64,000 bases of DNA from assembly GCA_030052745.1 (NCBI GenBank), contig JANBVO010000052.1:62001-126000 (forward strand), written 5' to 3'. Below, one piece after another: positions 10,441-20,597 of the stretch. A program made the translations under genes and the position numbers. Origin of the DNA: Pleurostoma richardsiae. Taxonomy: Eukaryota; Ascomycota; Sordariomycetes; Calosphaeriales; Pleurostomataceae. A model generated the notes under the pieces. The model was not told the DNA's origin. It did not search any database and worked only from the letters and a program-made list of their open reading frames with translations. Within the stretch, counting starts at the first letter, position 1. Every line of letters begins with the position of its first letter.

Positions 10441-11270
10441 GGTAGGCCGGGGGTGTGTTCCGCAGCACGGGGCTGCGTCAGGGTTGTCTGGAAGCTAGAG
10501 AGACTCGCGCGCTGGATGGCCTGGCTGTGGACTATATAGCGTGTGGCGGGGTGGTGCAAACGCGTGGCGTAGCCTTGGGCGAGCTATCAGGGTGGTCATC
10601 CATTCTCGGCGGGTCTGGCTCGCCATGCCATCCTTTTCTCCGACCAGGGAGGGGCTGGCAGTGCCGCCGAGAACATGTACCCGTCCGCAGAAGGTACGGG
10701 CCGTGCGCCAGACGTGTCGCGAGCGCCTGCAGATCTAGCAGCGCGTCCCGCCGCCCTCGCGGGGCCAGAGTCACAGCCCGACGCTGCAGAGACATACCGT
10801 GACACATTGGCAGGATGAAGTTGAAACATAGCTGCCCCTTGGATCTAGCCGCCGGACAGTTCGCACTGTACAGTCGCCAGCGCGGTGACGCGATAGCCAT
10901 ACCGGTGGTGGAGAGCGCGTCCGCAGCGAGAGGGACGCGTTGGTGGGGGGGGGGGGCTCGACTTGTGACAACATACTTTTTAGGCAGCAAGAGATCGAAT
11001 CAAGATGCCCGCTCAAGCTCGACCTGAGAATCCATGCGAATCCGGCAATTCTAGCTTCCCTCCTTGCCCCCGTCCTTCGGCTCCACCCTACCCCTTCTCC
11101 CCGACAGCCAGGACTGTTTCCCATCTTCCTCTTCTTCATCACCCCTCTCCTCTGACGCAGTGCAAGAACGTCTGCTGCGATACAAAATCTCTGCCACTCC
11201 TCCAGAGGCTCGAGGACTTCGCTTTCCCGGTCGCGCGCATCAGTTGACACCTGGCAACTGTGTTGCCAAT
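10441..11270. other. Intergenic between divergent BTB and Hsp70-like genes
   Basis: About 830 bp separate the two divergent start codons, so it probably holds both promoters. A run of twelve G lies at 10945-10956. Pyrimidine-rich sequence just before 11270 fits a fungal promoter. The long open frames here are GC-driven shadows. Confidence 0.55.
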
Positions 11271-12835
11271 ATGGAACCCAAATCCGTGTGAGTATCCTCG
11301 TCTTCCTCTCAGGCCGGCGGCACGCCCAGGGCTGACAGCGTCGCCCCACCCATGACGACAGAATCCTGGGAATGGACCTCGGAAGCACCAGCGCCCGTGC
11401 CTTTCTGTGGTGCCCCGGGCGTGGACCCGGGGTCATCGTGGAGAACAAGCGGTGGAAGAACCTAGGTCGCTCCGAGGCGAGTGACTTCTCGACCAGCTGC
11501 CACCCGTTCGACGATGAGGGGCCCGTGTACGTTGGCGAGGAGCCCGACCCCGGGCGCCAGTCACTCTCGCTCAAGTACGCCCTCTACGTGCTCGCGGACG
11601 CCCCGGACGAACTCCTGCCGCAGTGCGCGCTCGCGCGGCCCGTGCTGGGCCTAGAGGGGGACCGGGCGTTCCGGGACCGGCTGAAGGAGGGTCTGAGGCA
11701 GCTCTTCGCCACGATCCAGCAGCGCGTCAGCGCCGTGTGCACCAGGAAGAAGTTGCGCGTGAGCACCATAGCCCTGTCAACACCCGCGCTGTGGGAAGCA
11801 GACTTCACAGACAGATACCGGGCCGTTTACCGTGCCATCGTGGCCGACGTCTTCGCACATCCTTCAAGCAGGATCTGCTTCCGTACCGAGACGAACGCTC
11901 TCGCGCACTACCTCTTCACAGACCATCTCGAGGAACTGCCGCTGGACGGCCACCGCCACCACGTGATCTTGTTGCTTGACTTCGGCGGTCACAGCATGGT
12001 AAGCACACCATCTCGCCCTTGAGCCACGGCCAGCCGGGCTTGCTTGACATTGCGTTAGAAGGGCTGCGTCCTCAACGTCGTTTGCGGTGACGACGAGACT
12101 TTCAGCTTCGTCCAGAAGGGTGAAGATTTCGGTAAGGACACCAGCTCCCCCTCGAGCAAACGAACGGACGAAAGGAAGGAGAAAAAGGCGATGGTCAGTG
12201 ATGTGCTTGGTAGAATAACATGTGATACCTCCAGGCACGGACGGAGGAAGCGCGCACTGGGATCACTACGTCGGCGAGATGTGGGACGGGGTCACGTCCG
12301 AGACCAAGCAGATGCTTCTCTTAGACTTCAACCAGGCGAAGCGTAGGGGATACGGTTGCGATGTCACGGTCTCCTGCGGGAACGAAGACCAGTTTGTGTG
12401 GCGCAAGGTAATGGCAGCCGAGTCCAAGCGCTGCTTCGAGGTGGCACTGTGCCAACCGCTCGCAATGGCCGCTCGGCAGATCAAACTCGTGTCGGAGATG
12501 AAGACGACGCACAACTGCATGGTCATCGTGTCGGGAAGGACGACGAGGGTTGACGAGCTACAGACGACACTGACGAGCATGTGCAATGAAGCTGGTCTGA
12601 AGAATCCCGTCTTCACTGACAGCCTCTATGGTATAAAAAACGAGTACGTTCTACGGACGAACGGATGCGATACTTTCCAGCTTCTTTCAGACTGCTGACG
12701 GCTGGGTATAGAGACGTCAACCTTGCGATCGGAGCAGCCTATGGTGCCGAATACGAGAGCGAAGTTAGAAAGCATTTTGCCCGTCTCTTTCAAACCCCCA
12801 GACCGCGGCCAGCGGACTCTATCCTCCGCTGCTAG
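11271..12835 (+). CDS. Hsp70-like actin-fold ATPase (5 exons)
   Basis: Exons 11271-11287, 11362-11998, 12059-12131, 12235-12643 and 12712-12835 join in frame to 419 residues. The spliced start reads MEPKSVILGMDLGSTSARAF, containing the phosphate-1 loop DLGSTSAR. LLLDFGGHSMKGCVLNVV is the phosphate-2 region (DFGG), split by intron 2. NCMVIVSGRTTRVDELQ is the adenosine-binding segment, and the last exon gives EDVNLAIGAAYGAEYE, the usual end of the nucleotide-binding domain. True Hsp70s continue with a substrate-binding domain; this protein stops after the ATPase, as in the expanded Hsp70-like families of filamentous fungi. Those families have been linked to stress and vegetative incompatibility, but no role can be read here. 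All four introns have normal GT/AG ends. Confidence 0.87.
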
Positions 12836-13082
12836 TGTCAGCGATAGTCGCACGATCTCTGAGTGTGGAGGAAGTGAGGTCGCACATGGCCCGTTGAGGC
12901 CCGGAGCACTGGCGCAAAGGGCGGGGCAGTTGGCCACGAAGACAGTAGGCAACATTTCATGCAAGACTTTGGCTACTACGTCGATAGTTCATTACTAGGT
13001 AGACTAAGACTCAATTTCTGATGAGAAGGAAGGAAAGTGAAAAGATGATGAAGTATTTCGAGACTCAGAATGAATGGCCAGT

Positions 13083-14166
13083 CTAAGGTGCTTCGTACAG
13101 GATGGACGCAGTGGGGTCTTCTGTGAGGTCGATCGGGAAGTCGATCGGGAAGTCGCATGCAGGATACGCCCACTCCAGATCACCCATCGCTGAGGCCGTT
13201 CCGTTGTCCATCGTCTGTAGGCTAGGTGGCTGCAGACAAGCCGATATCGCAGGCTGGAAGTCGAACACGTTCCAGTCAACGAAATCGAAGCCACTGTTCA
13301 ATGGGGTGGATGGAGCCATTTGGGACGGTGCTGGCGCGTCGCGGCTGGGACTGAGTGTTGGGATGTCCGAGGTCTTGCCAGACGTTGACTCGGGAGTCGT
13401 CCGCTCAAAGCGTAACTCGACCTCGTGTAGCAGTTCCAGCAGCAGCACCTCGAGATCCAAGTTATCGCCATCCGGCATGCCTGTCCTCGCGAGAATCGTC
13501 CGGACTATTTGAGGCCCCTCCTCCTGCATGAAGCTCTCCATCATCCGGAAAGTCTCAGCCACGGTAGTACCAAGGTATGCGCTCGTCGGCCTGGGCTCGT
13601 TGGCGAACACAACGTCCCAGACCAAGTACCACTGAGCCTCGGCCGACAGCTGTCGATCGGAGCGCCGCTTCAGGAGGTCGGAAACCTCCTGGGAAATTCC
13701 TTCGGAGCTATCCATGCTTGAGCGCGCCCGGGCCACGCAGCCCCGAGATCTGATGTGCTCATCACGCGGGCAGGACGAGGGAAAGCTTTCGTAACATGTC
13801 GGGCAGTAGAAGGCAGCAGGGAAGTGCCGACGATGAATATGTTGCTTGACATCCCGAATCCGTGTCAATTTGAGGGTCATGCAGTCCATGTGCCGGATCG
13901 GGAACCTCCTGAAGAAGGGACACGCAAATCTCGGGTTGCTTTGCTTCGCCGTGTCTTCTTCGGCGAGTGGCCGGCCGACATGTATGTCGTTATGCTCCCA
14001 GTCGCAGTCCTTCCCTTGGTCGAGGATGCCGCAGCTGTGATCTGTCTGGCCCCTTTTCTGCTGTGCTTCTTGATCGCCTGCCCGCTCGACTACGCGCTTC
14101 GAGTCAGGCGGCGACCCAGGCCGGCCTGTCTGATTACGCAGGGCGGCAAAGATGCCACGCTTGTTA
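13083..14166 (-). CDS. Fungal C2H2-type zinc finger protein (5' end unresolved)
   Basis: The minus frame open from about 14166 to the stop at 13083 carries RFACPFFRRFPIRHMDCM, then LTRIRDVKQHIHRRH, FYCPTCYESFPSS and DEHIRSRGC. This is the familiar fungal arrangement CPF-...-VKQH-RRH-...-C-x2-C-...-H-x-C. The remaining 200 residues are unknown; the acidic C-terminus repeats FPID twice because of a 12-bp duplication near 13129-13155. An ATG at 13889 would cut off the CPFF part, which is conserved, so the true start lies upstream, in an exon I cannot identify, or the gene is 5'-damaged. A TATA-like TATTTAAGG (14185-14193, minus) sits just upstream. Probably a nuclear regulator. Confidence 0.7.
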
Positions 14167-14184
14167 TGTCGTCATGAAGCGATG

Positions 14185-14193
14185 CCTTAAATA
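14185..14193 (-). promoter_or_regulatory. TATA-like element
   Basis: TATTTAAGG on the minus strand, 20-30 bp before the open region of the C2H2 gene. Placement is suggestive only. Confidence 0.35.
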
Positions 14194-14199
14194 AATGCG

Positions 14200-15179
14200 T
14201 CCCCTTTGGATGGCGTTGCCCATCCATGATGACATGGACTCAGAGGATAAGCGGCAGGAATTCGAAGAAAGCTTGTCGTACTATCGGCTCGTGGGCATCA
14301 GGCGAGCTAGTTTCGTCGATATCGTCAAGACTGGCCAGAGAAACCACGAGGAAGACTATCCTACCTCACGTCTTACTGGGGAGGAATGATGACTAGGACT
14401 TCACGAAAAAACAAGATGACAAGGCAAAACTCCGTTGGCATTTGACTCAGGAGGCGCATTAAGTAAGAAAGGGCATGTGTAACTGAACAAATGTGCAGAG
14501 TTAGACGCCAACACGTTAGAGGTCGTCTGCCACCTGTTCATCAATCGCAAGGACGCAGAAAGTCGAGCATCACAAATGTTGGGACCTGTGCTCTTACGAG
14601 CAACTGGGTTCGGCCACTTGTAGCGGAATCAAATCGTTCGTTATCTTTGCTGTCGTTCATAGAAAGGGCGTATATCAAGCTCTAGTCTTCTTATAGTTCA
14701 CTTCGCTGATTTCTATGTGATCCCCTTCTCGCCGAAGAGCTGTCATCCCTGGGAGAGTCCCGGAGCCATCATCATAGTATCAAATACGCAGGAATCAAGG
14801 CAATGAGGCCGCCTAGGAGGGCCGAAATTACTTGGTCTTAAAGGCACCATACGAGGGGCTTGCTTGCGCAGAACCTACCGTGAACGGCTTCGAGCGAAGG
14901 AAGGGAAGTCTGGCTGCAGTGCCATAGAACACCTTCCGGACCAATCACGGACGCCTGTGTGCGACAGCCCTGACACGCCGAGCTCAGACTTCCGAGACGA
15001 CGGTATGTATGTTTACCCAACAAGTACCAACCATCAATGTCATCTAAAAGCGGCCTTGCTCAGCCGTTTAGTCTGCCCACGACTTCGACGGAGCCCATCA
15101 TGCAGCGCGAGGATGGAGCCGGAGCATCCCACCAGTGTTCCCGGACGGGTTTTGTCGTTCCCAAAGAAGTGAGCAAGCC
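14200..15179. other. Intergenic
   Basis: Nearly 1 kb in which I see no supported gene, RNA or repeat. Confidence 0.5.
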
Positions 15180-15710
15180 ATGCCAGGCAAATCCTCCTTC
15201 CTCATCTCCATGTTGGAGACTCACGCCGCTTATCAGTTGATGAACGCGACACCGGAAATGGGAGTCCCTCTCCTCTGCCTTCCAGTCGAGCTTCTGCTCG
15301 TGATCTTCTACAACGCCGATCCCGAGGACCAGCTTTGTCTCGCCCTTACATGCAGGCGCCTTCTTCAAATCTCCGCTTTGCTGTCCCTGCAGATCCCTTC
15401 AGTGGCAGGACATCGGCGCGCGTCCTGTCCCCGGATCAACAGCCTGTTGAGGCGTGTCAAACCACTGGATGCTCCCGAGAAGACCGCCCTATGCTGCGAC
15501 TGTCTGCTGTATCGGCCGAGGAGGGCGTCTTACTGGGAAGAAACACCGAGAGCTGGTGCGAATGAGGGATGTTGGTCGTTGGTAGTGAAGTCGTGGGAAG
15601 CGGGGTACTGTGGCCAGTGCCCAGAATGCTGGTCTGGACAGAGAAGAGCGGAACTGGAGTATTTCTCAGCTACGAGAATCTACGGTTCGTACCGGAAGTC
15701 CAAATGGTGA
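15180..15710 (+). CDS. F-box protein
   Basis: Single exon of 176 residues from ATG 15180. VPLLCLPVELLLVIFYNADP, DQLCLALTCRRLLQIS (residues 30-65) is an F-box: Leu-Pro-x-Glu followed by hydrophobic helices and the L-x-L-T-C-R-R-L end. It should recruit Skp1, encoded at 112-663. Downstream comes a cysteine cluster, ALCCDCLLYRP and YCGQCPECW, that could bind zinc, but no leucine-rich or WD40 repeats, so the substrate-binding part is short and unknown. The next in-frame ATG at 15240 (MNATPEMG) would also keep the F-box whole. The stop at 15708 could be reached through an unrecognised intron. Confidence 0.8.
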   Translation: MPGKSSFLISMLETHAAYQLMNATPEMGVPLLCLPVELLLVIFYNADPEDQLCLALTCRRLLQISALLSLQIPSVAGHRRASCPRINSLLRRVKPLDAPEKTALCCDCLLYRPRRASYWEETPRAGANEGCWSLVVKSWEAGYCGQCPECWSGQRRAELEYFSATRIYGSYRKSKW

Positions 15711-15924
15711 TTCTATCATGCCTTAGGCACGCGGCAGTTGGAGGCACGTAGACAATCCGTCAGCTGCCGCCGTGTCCGCGTACAGTAACACAATACGCCA
15801 CCCGAGCAAGACAAGCCAATATATCTACAAATCTGAAGACACGCTTTCTTCGCTCTCCAAGCTAACACGAAAGACGAGGTGAGCATCACGCGGCCGGTAC
15901 CCCTGGCGGATGATCTAATTGCGT

Positions 15925-16621
15925 GGCGCAGAACCTGCCCCAGACATGGGCGATATTGTCGATATCCGGCATGGCTTGCAAGCGTCAGACGAAGTGGACT
16001 TGACCTTTTATGCGAGCTCTATTCCTGTAGTGCTTGTCTGATCTTGAAGGGCGTTGGTCGGTTCTGAATGGTCTGGTTCACGAGGGGGACCTGCAGGTTC
16101 GCCCGGGAGGAAATGGAGAAGCTCCGCCAGACATTCCATATCACACTTCAAGTCTTCTGCTATTTCATGCAGGTCGTCCGGCCTGACATCCGAGGAATCA
16201 TCGTCGCCGCCCCGCATAAGGTGCGATGTCTTTTCACTTGCGGCTCTCGCTGTTGAGGCTAGTTCATCTATCTTCTCGGAGGAGAGATCAACAAGCGGTA
16301 TGAGCCCTGTAGCCCGTCAGTGCTCCTCAACTGCGACGAAATGCCATCGAGGCCACCTTCGTCGACCCCGTACCCATCCGACCAAAGAACCAGATGGCAA
16401 CGAATGTTGTTGAGGCTGTTCAAGTCTTGTCTCGAGACACATGTGTCCTTCCGAGACACTTCGCGCACAATCTCTCTGAATAGATTGTTGACGGCGACAC
16501 AGAGACAAGCTACGGCATCGTTGTCTTCTAGCCCGTCGTTCGTCTGTGTTGTGTCGACGTCATCAACAGATGAAGATCCCGAAGTCGCAGGCGTTGGTGC
16601 GGCGGATGTATTGCCTTTCAT
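15925..16621 (-). pseudogene. Decayed fungal hypothetical gene
   Basis: From ATG 16621 the minus strand encodes a Ser/Thr-rich lead, then NNLFREIVREVSRKD and SLNNIRCHLVLWSDGYGVDE, and stops near 16268. A second frame, displaced by one or two bases, takes over at about 16290 with VDLSSEKIDELASTARAAS, continues through SSDVRPDDLHEIAEDL and CDMECLAELLHFLP, and is again lost before a third piece near 15925-15990 (LASHAGYRQYRP). The order of segments (tyrosine or tryptophan in the W-GN-like block, long linker, DDLHEI, RRRQY-like) fits a common fungal family that often precedes an acuF-like C2H2 finger region. At least two frame breaks make it a pseudogene, unless unseen introns or sequence errors intervene. 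Confidence 0.5.
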
Positions 16622-17042
16622 GATCTTCAAGCCTCTGGGGCTTTTTTCAGCATCGAGAGAGACGCAGCCGTCTCGAGATCGGGTGTTGACAAGTCGAAGC
16701 GATTGAAGAGGGAGAGCCGTACTTGTTTCACGTTGCGTGACCAGACGAAATGAGCGAGGCACACAGCACAGCCACGTCGTTGTATTTGGGGGAAGAGGGG
16801 AAACCCCGCCCCAGGGGGAGGGGTGATAAAGGAGAAGTCACGCTGCTGAGGGGTTGGCGAGGGGGCTGGCCCGTACTACATGCGCATGTCCCCGTCGCAA
16901 CCGCCAAAACACGCACTCGCCTGACATGACCACGTCATCTCAACTCCGGCATGTTGCGGACACGGGCGCTCTGATTCGCTCGCTAGGACCATTCGGTGAC
17001 AGCGCCCCGTGGCTGCCTAGGACGGCATGTGCACCGACCATG

Positions 17043-17050
17043 TATTTAAG
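17043..17050 (+). promoter_or_regulatory. TATA-like element
   Basis: TATTTAAG about 82 bp before the ATG at 17132; position fits a fungal core promoter. Confidence 0.4.
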
Positions 17051-17131
17051 ACCCGGAGCAAAAGCTTTCTTATCCCGCGAGACCTCTACCCCATCTTTGA
17101 CTTTCAGAGCGCTACGTCCACATCTGCCATC

Positions 17132-17610
17132 ATGGCCTCACAGCACGCACCATCACCTGCGAAGGATCAAGCTCCACAGCACAGTGCCAGTACATGTACA
17201 ACCCTCGAAGGCGATGAGACAATCACGGCAGCCATATCCAAGGCAGTTGACGAGAGTATTGCCTACTGGAAGCTGCGCGTGGGCCGTGACCCGCAGATCA
17301 TCAAGGGCGGCGGGATCAACCCGAACACGCTGCGGGAGTTGCTGATGGATCGGTTCCACGGAGAGTTTCTCGTCTTCGTCAGTCCGCCCTCCCGCTTCTT
17401 ATTCCTTCTGGTTTCGTGAGATCTAGACTGACGAGTGGTGGGTGCAAGTTGGTGCATAACACTTACCATGTCTACGCAGACCAGCTCCTGACGCAGGAGG
17501 AGCTGTGGGAGAAACTTGGGCCGTGTACCCTCGAGGGGGCTCGCGCGACACCGAGTCAGCCGAGGCAGATATCGACGATGGTGATGGGATACTCCAATAG
17601 ACATCCCTAG
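17132..17610 (+). CDS. Small protein of unknown function (2 exons)
   Basis: Tentative exons 17132-17377 and 17485-17610 give 123 residues: a Ser/Gln-rich start, then ITAAISKAVDESIAYWKLRV, INPNTLRELLMDRFHGEFLV and, after the intron, LLTQEELWEKLGP. The helical, charged middle looks coding. The donor is GTCAGT; a CTGAC-like branch site is present, and the acceptor could be at 17480 or 17484. I do not recognise the family. A TATA-like element lies upstream and the gene ends before a stretch with no clear gene. Confidence 0.45.
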
Positions 17611-18309
17611 GTGCGTGGTCCTTTGAGTGGCCGGACGTCCGGCCGAAACTCTGAGCGACTCGAGCCAGATAGCGCAGTTGAGAAACAGAAGATAAGCTCG
17701 TTGTTCTGCATAATCCTCGTGTTCGTCGCCGCAAGCTCCTGAACATGCTTCAATAGAATCCTAGGCCGCAGCCGCAGCCACACCGCCCTTGTCCTTGACG
17801 CCGTACCGGGACAGCGCGATGTCTCCTGCTCCTCCGGCAGCGTCCCGTACAGGATATACTGCCTCGCGGTCAAGTCCGTGCAGTTGGGCTGCCCCTTCCA
17901 CCGAGCTTGTGGAATGCATCTTGGTTTCGGCAAGGCGTCTGCCGAAGTCCGTGTACATGAAGTGCCCGGAGCCACGAGAGGCTGTTCAGTTTTATTTCTG
18001 GGAGCAGGCAATACAGATGATTTGCTCATTCTGCTCGACCGACGAGTTCGCCGCCGGGGAGAACCTAGGCTGGCGGCTCGAGGTACCGAGTCGCGTTTCA
18101 AGCAGCAGCGCGCAGCGGGTCAATCAGCTCCTGTTCCGCTTCTTACCCTCCGCCTCGACTGGTTTGCCACCGGACGTGCAAAACAGGGGCCAGGCCTTGC
18201 CTGTCTGAAAAGTCACGGATCATTGCCTGGTCGTTGACGGCGCGCGCGTACCCACCGCGCGAGCTGCACACATGCTCGCTGCTTTAACTACTCTACAACC
18301 CTGTCCCAT
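17611..18309. other. Unassigned stretch
   Basis: A minus-strand frame (17761-17958) ending in DIALSRYGVKDKGGVAAAAA looks like the C-terminus of a small protein, but I cannot find a consistent upstream exon. Otherwise nothing is supported. Confidence 0.35.
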
Positions 18310-19032
18310 ATGAACATCTCTCACGCTCTTTTCCGGCATATCACGGAAACGAGAAGGCGCCTAGACGACCCGCCGGGCGTGATGGCCGACACGGCAGCCC
18401 TGAAGAGGACTGCTACTGACCTTGCTAGCAATGGGTCACCTACGGAAGCCGGAACATGGGTTCGACGAACGCACGCGAAAATGCTCGAGATGTCGCGCAC
18501 ATGGAAGGACATCGCGATCATCCTCGGTGGCCAAGAGAGATACGAGAGCGTGGAACCTTTTCTCCGACAGGCCGTCCAAGTCCACACGAGTATAGCAGGG
18601 GCTGAGCACTCCGAGACGCTCGGCATGAAGAGACGGCTTGCGTGCGCGCTCGCCCTAAATGGGAACCCTAAGGAAGCTGAAGCGATGCTTCGGGCGGTGG
18701 TGGGGACAGATGCAAAAGCGCTGTGGGCCAATATACGGTACACGATGGAGAAGATGGCGGTCATATCCGGGATTCGACATGGACACGATGACGCGGAGGC
18801 CCTGTTTCGGTCGGTCTTTGACTTACAGATGAGAGGGGAAGGCGCTGAGAGATCCCAGGAAGCCGAATCCTCATTTCTAGCGATGGTTGAGGATCTAGAG
18901 GCGCCAGCAGCCGACGTGCTCAACACGATGGTCCATCTCGTGCCGATCCTCCGCATCCAGAAAAAATGCAGGGAAGCAAATTCCTTAGATCGATTGGTAT
19001 CTGAGTCAAAGGCGATGGTACTAGGGCTCTGA
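18310..19032 (+). CDS. TPR protein, kinesin-light-chain-like (short paralogue)
   Basis: Single exon, 240 residues. TPR-like units about 42 residues apart can be seen: SRTWKDIAIILGGQERYESV with EPFLRQAVQVHTSIAGAEH, then LALNGNPKEAEAMLRAVVG, and HGHDDAEALFRSVF. The first unit is clearly related to CSRTWKEIATVLGMQQKY in the gene at 20598. In fungi such repeats form the C-terminal sensor part of NLR-like proteins or stand alone. No nucleotide-binding domain is present, so it is either a free TPR protein or a detached remnant. The last 50 residues diverge from the repeat pattern. Confidence 0.72.
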   Translation: MNISHALFRHITETRRRLDDPPGVMADTAALKRTATDLASNGSPTEAGTWVRRTHAKMLEMSRTWKDIAIILGGQERYESVEPFLRQAVQVHTSIAGAEHSETLGMKRRLACALALNGNPKEAEAMLRAVVGTDAKALWANIRYTMEKMAVISGIRHGHDDAEALFRSVFDLQMRGEGAERSQEAESSFLAMVEDLEAPAADVLNTMVHLVPILRIQKKCREANSLDRLVSESKAMVLGL

Positions 19033-19288
19033 AACGCTCCACGGGCATAGACGTCTACTGGAAATTTGATTGTGTGTTCTCGGGAAGCAGGTTACATAAA
19101 GGGAGCACTCCGGCGAGTCTGCAGCTCCATATCAGAGCAGTTCAATGAGAGGGCATTCAGATCCTGCTGTGCTGTTGTCTTTCCGTGCTCCATTCCCCGA
19201 TGATTGCCCCATAAGCAGTCGGGTCGATGTCAGGGACGAGTTGTTAGGCAAGAGCAACTCGTACCACAGACGACCAGTTCGTTAGCAC

Positions 19289-19972
19289 TCACTGCATGAG
19301 GTCGGCGACCACGTTCGTCTTCGGCTCCTGCAGGTCGAACCACCTCAGGAACTCCCAGTCGTGGTCCTGAGATGCAGGCTCCCACCGCCCATAACCGCCC
19401 GGCACCGGCAGCTGGTTCACAGGCCTGCGTGCTCGCGGAGTTTCTGATCTCGGGGCGACGATAATCTCCGATTGCTCGTGCCGCTGGTGCCGCTGGTGCC
19501 GCTGGTCAAGGATGTGCGCAATTCGTAGAGTGGCACCGGCGGCGCTGATAACCCGCCCTGGTAGGCTCCAGGCCGGCCACTCTCTCCCACCGCGAGGCGC
19601 TTGCTCGACCATCACCCTGCCGCCCCTCTTGGCGAGGCAGTAAGGGCACATAGCGTTCCGGGGGTCGCCATCCGCGGGGGCAATGGGGTGGGCGACGTCT
19701 TTTGTCCGGTCGCAAGGGACGGGCAGGATGGGGTGGGCACAAGAGTGGAAGACGTTCTGGCGGCACACGGGACACTGGGGCCGTGGGGTGTTGCCGAGGT
19801 AGCGCTTGAGGCAGATGCTGCCGAAGGCGTGGCCGCAGGGCGTCAGTGCCCAGCTCTCCTTGACACCCTCCGGCGTTTGCTGGCCGACTTCTTCATGGCA
19901 GATCGGGCAGTCCTTGTCAGTCACGGCGTGGTCGACCAACGCCGAGACTTGATTGGGCTTCTGCAACTTCAT
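19289..19972 (-). CDS. RING-finger protein, probable E3 ubiquitin ligase
   Basis: Single exon of 227 residues. The RING lies at about 22-72: CPICHEEVGQQ, then a 16-residue loop, TPCGHAFGSICLKRYL, CPVCRQN, giving C-x2-C...C-x-H-x3-C...C-x2-C, the zinc-binding set that recruits E2 enzymes. A second pair, MCPYCLAKRG, follows near residue 110. A 9-bp repeat (19476-19503) codes for QRHQRHQRH. The end HDWEFLRWFDLQEP has no match I recognise. It lies between two related TPR genes on the other strand. Substrate unknown. Confidence 0.82.
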   Translation of the reverse strand: MKLQKPNQVSALVDHAVTDKDCPICHEEVGQQTPEGVKESWALTPCGHAFGSICLKRYLGNTPRPQCPVCRQNVFHSCAHPILPVPCDRTKDVAHPIAPADGDPRNAMCPYCLAKRGGRVMVEQAPRGGREWPAWSLPGRVISAAGATLRIAHILDQRHQRHQRHEQSEIIVAPRSETPRARRPVNQLPVPGGYGRWEPASQDHDWEFLRWFDLQEPKTNVVADLMQ

Positions 19973-20597
19973 CTTTTTTCTGCTATCTTGCTAGTCTTTG
20001 AGTGGCAGATGTGTGAGAGAGAAGCGCTGTAGCGTAGCAGACAGAAAGCCAGGACCCGAATTGAGCAAGTGGGTGGCGTGGTGACGGTAGGGTATGTATG
20101 GCAAGGAGCGGGGACATTGCCTAACCGTTCGGGTCGTGTGCCGCCGTATTGTTGCCTACGGACCCAGACACGACTGGTCAGGGAGGACCACGTCGGTCCG
20201 CTGGCGCAAGGAGCGTCCTGTTCAGGAGAACACGGCATCCAAGGCGTAATCATACTGTAGCTATCGTGCAGGACGTGTTATCTGCAACGCTAGTCGGCCA
20301 GAGGGATGGGCCGCTTTCATCAGACTCTTATGAGTCACCGTGCGCGAACCTGCTGTCCAGTCGCCCGGGTGAAGCAATCATCCGCCCCGACAGCCCTTGA
20401 GACACGTCAGCTGTGTTGCGCGACACGAGAGCCCCGCTGGCCAGTCAAGAAGACAAGGCTTGGAACCATTCTCCACGTCCGTACCCTCTTATGTACATGA
20501 TCGCTGCTATATCTGTCCGGGACGACGATTCTCGCTCTCTTATGCGGCGTAGTCCGGTGACAGCTTTCTTCTAGCATCTGATTGAGACGTTCCTGGA
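19973..20597. other. Divergent promoter region
   Basis: 625 bp between the minus-strand RING gene and the plus-strand TPR gene; probably carries both promoters. No other feature seen. Confidence 0.5.

Noticed and set aside
10532-11574. Long minus-strand frames opposite the Hsp70-like gene
   Set aside because: No motif, biased composition; they are shadows of the plus-strand exons and GC-rich flanks.
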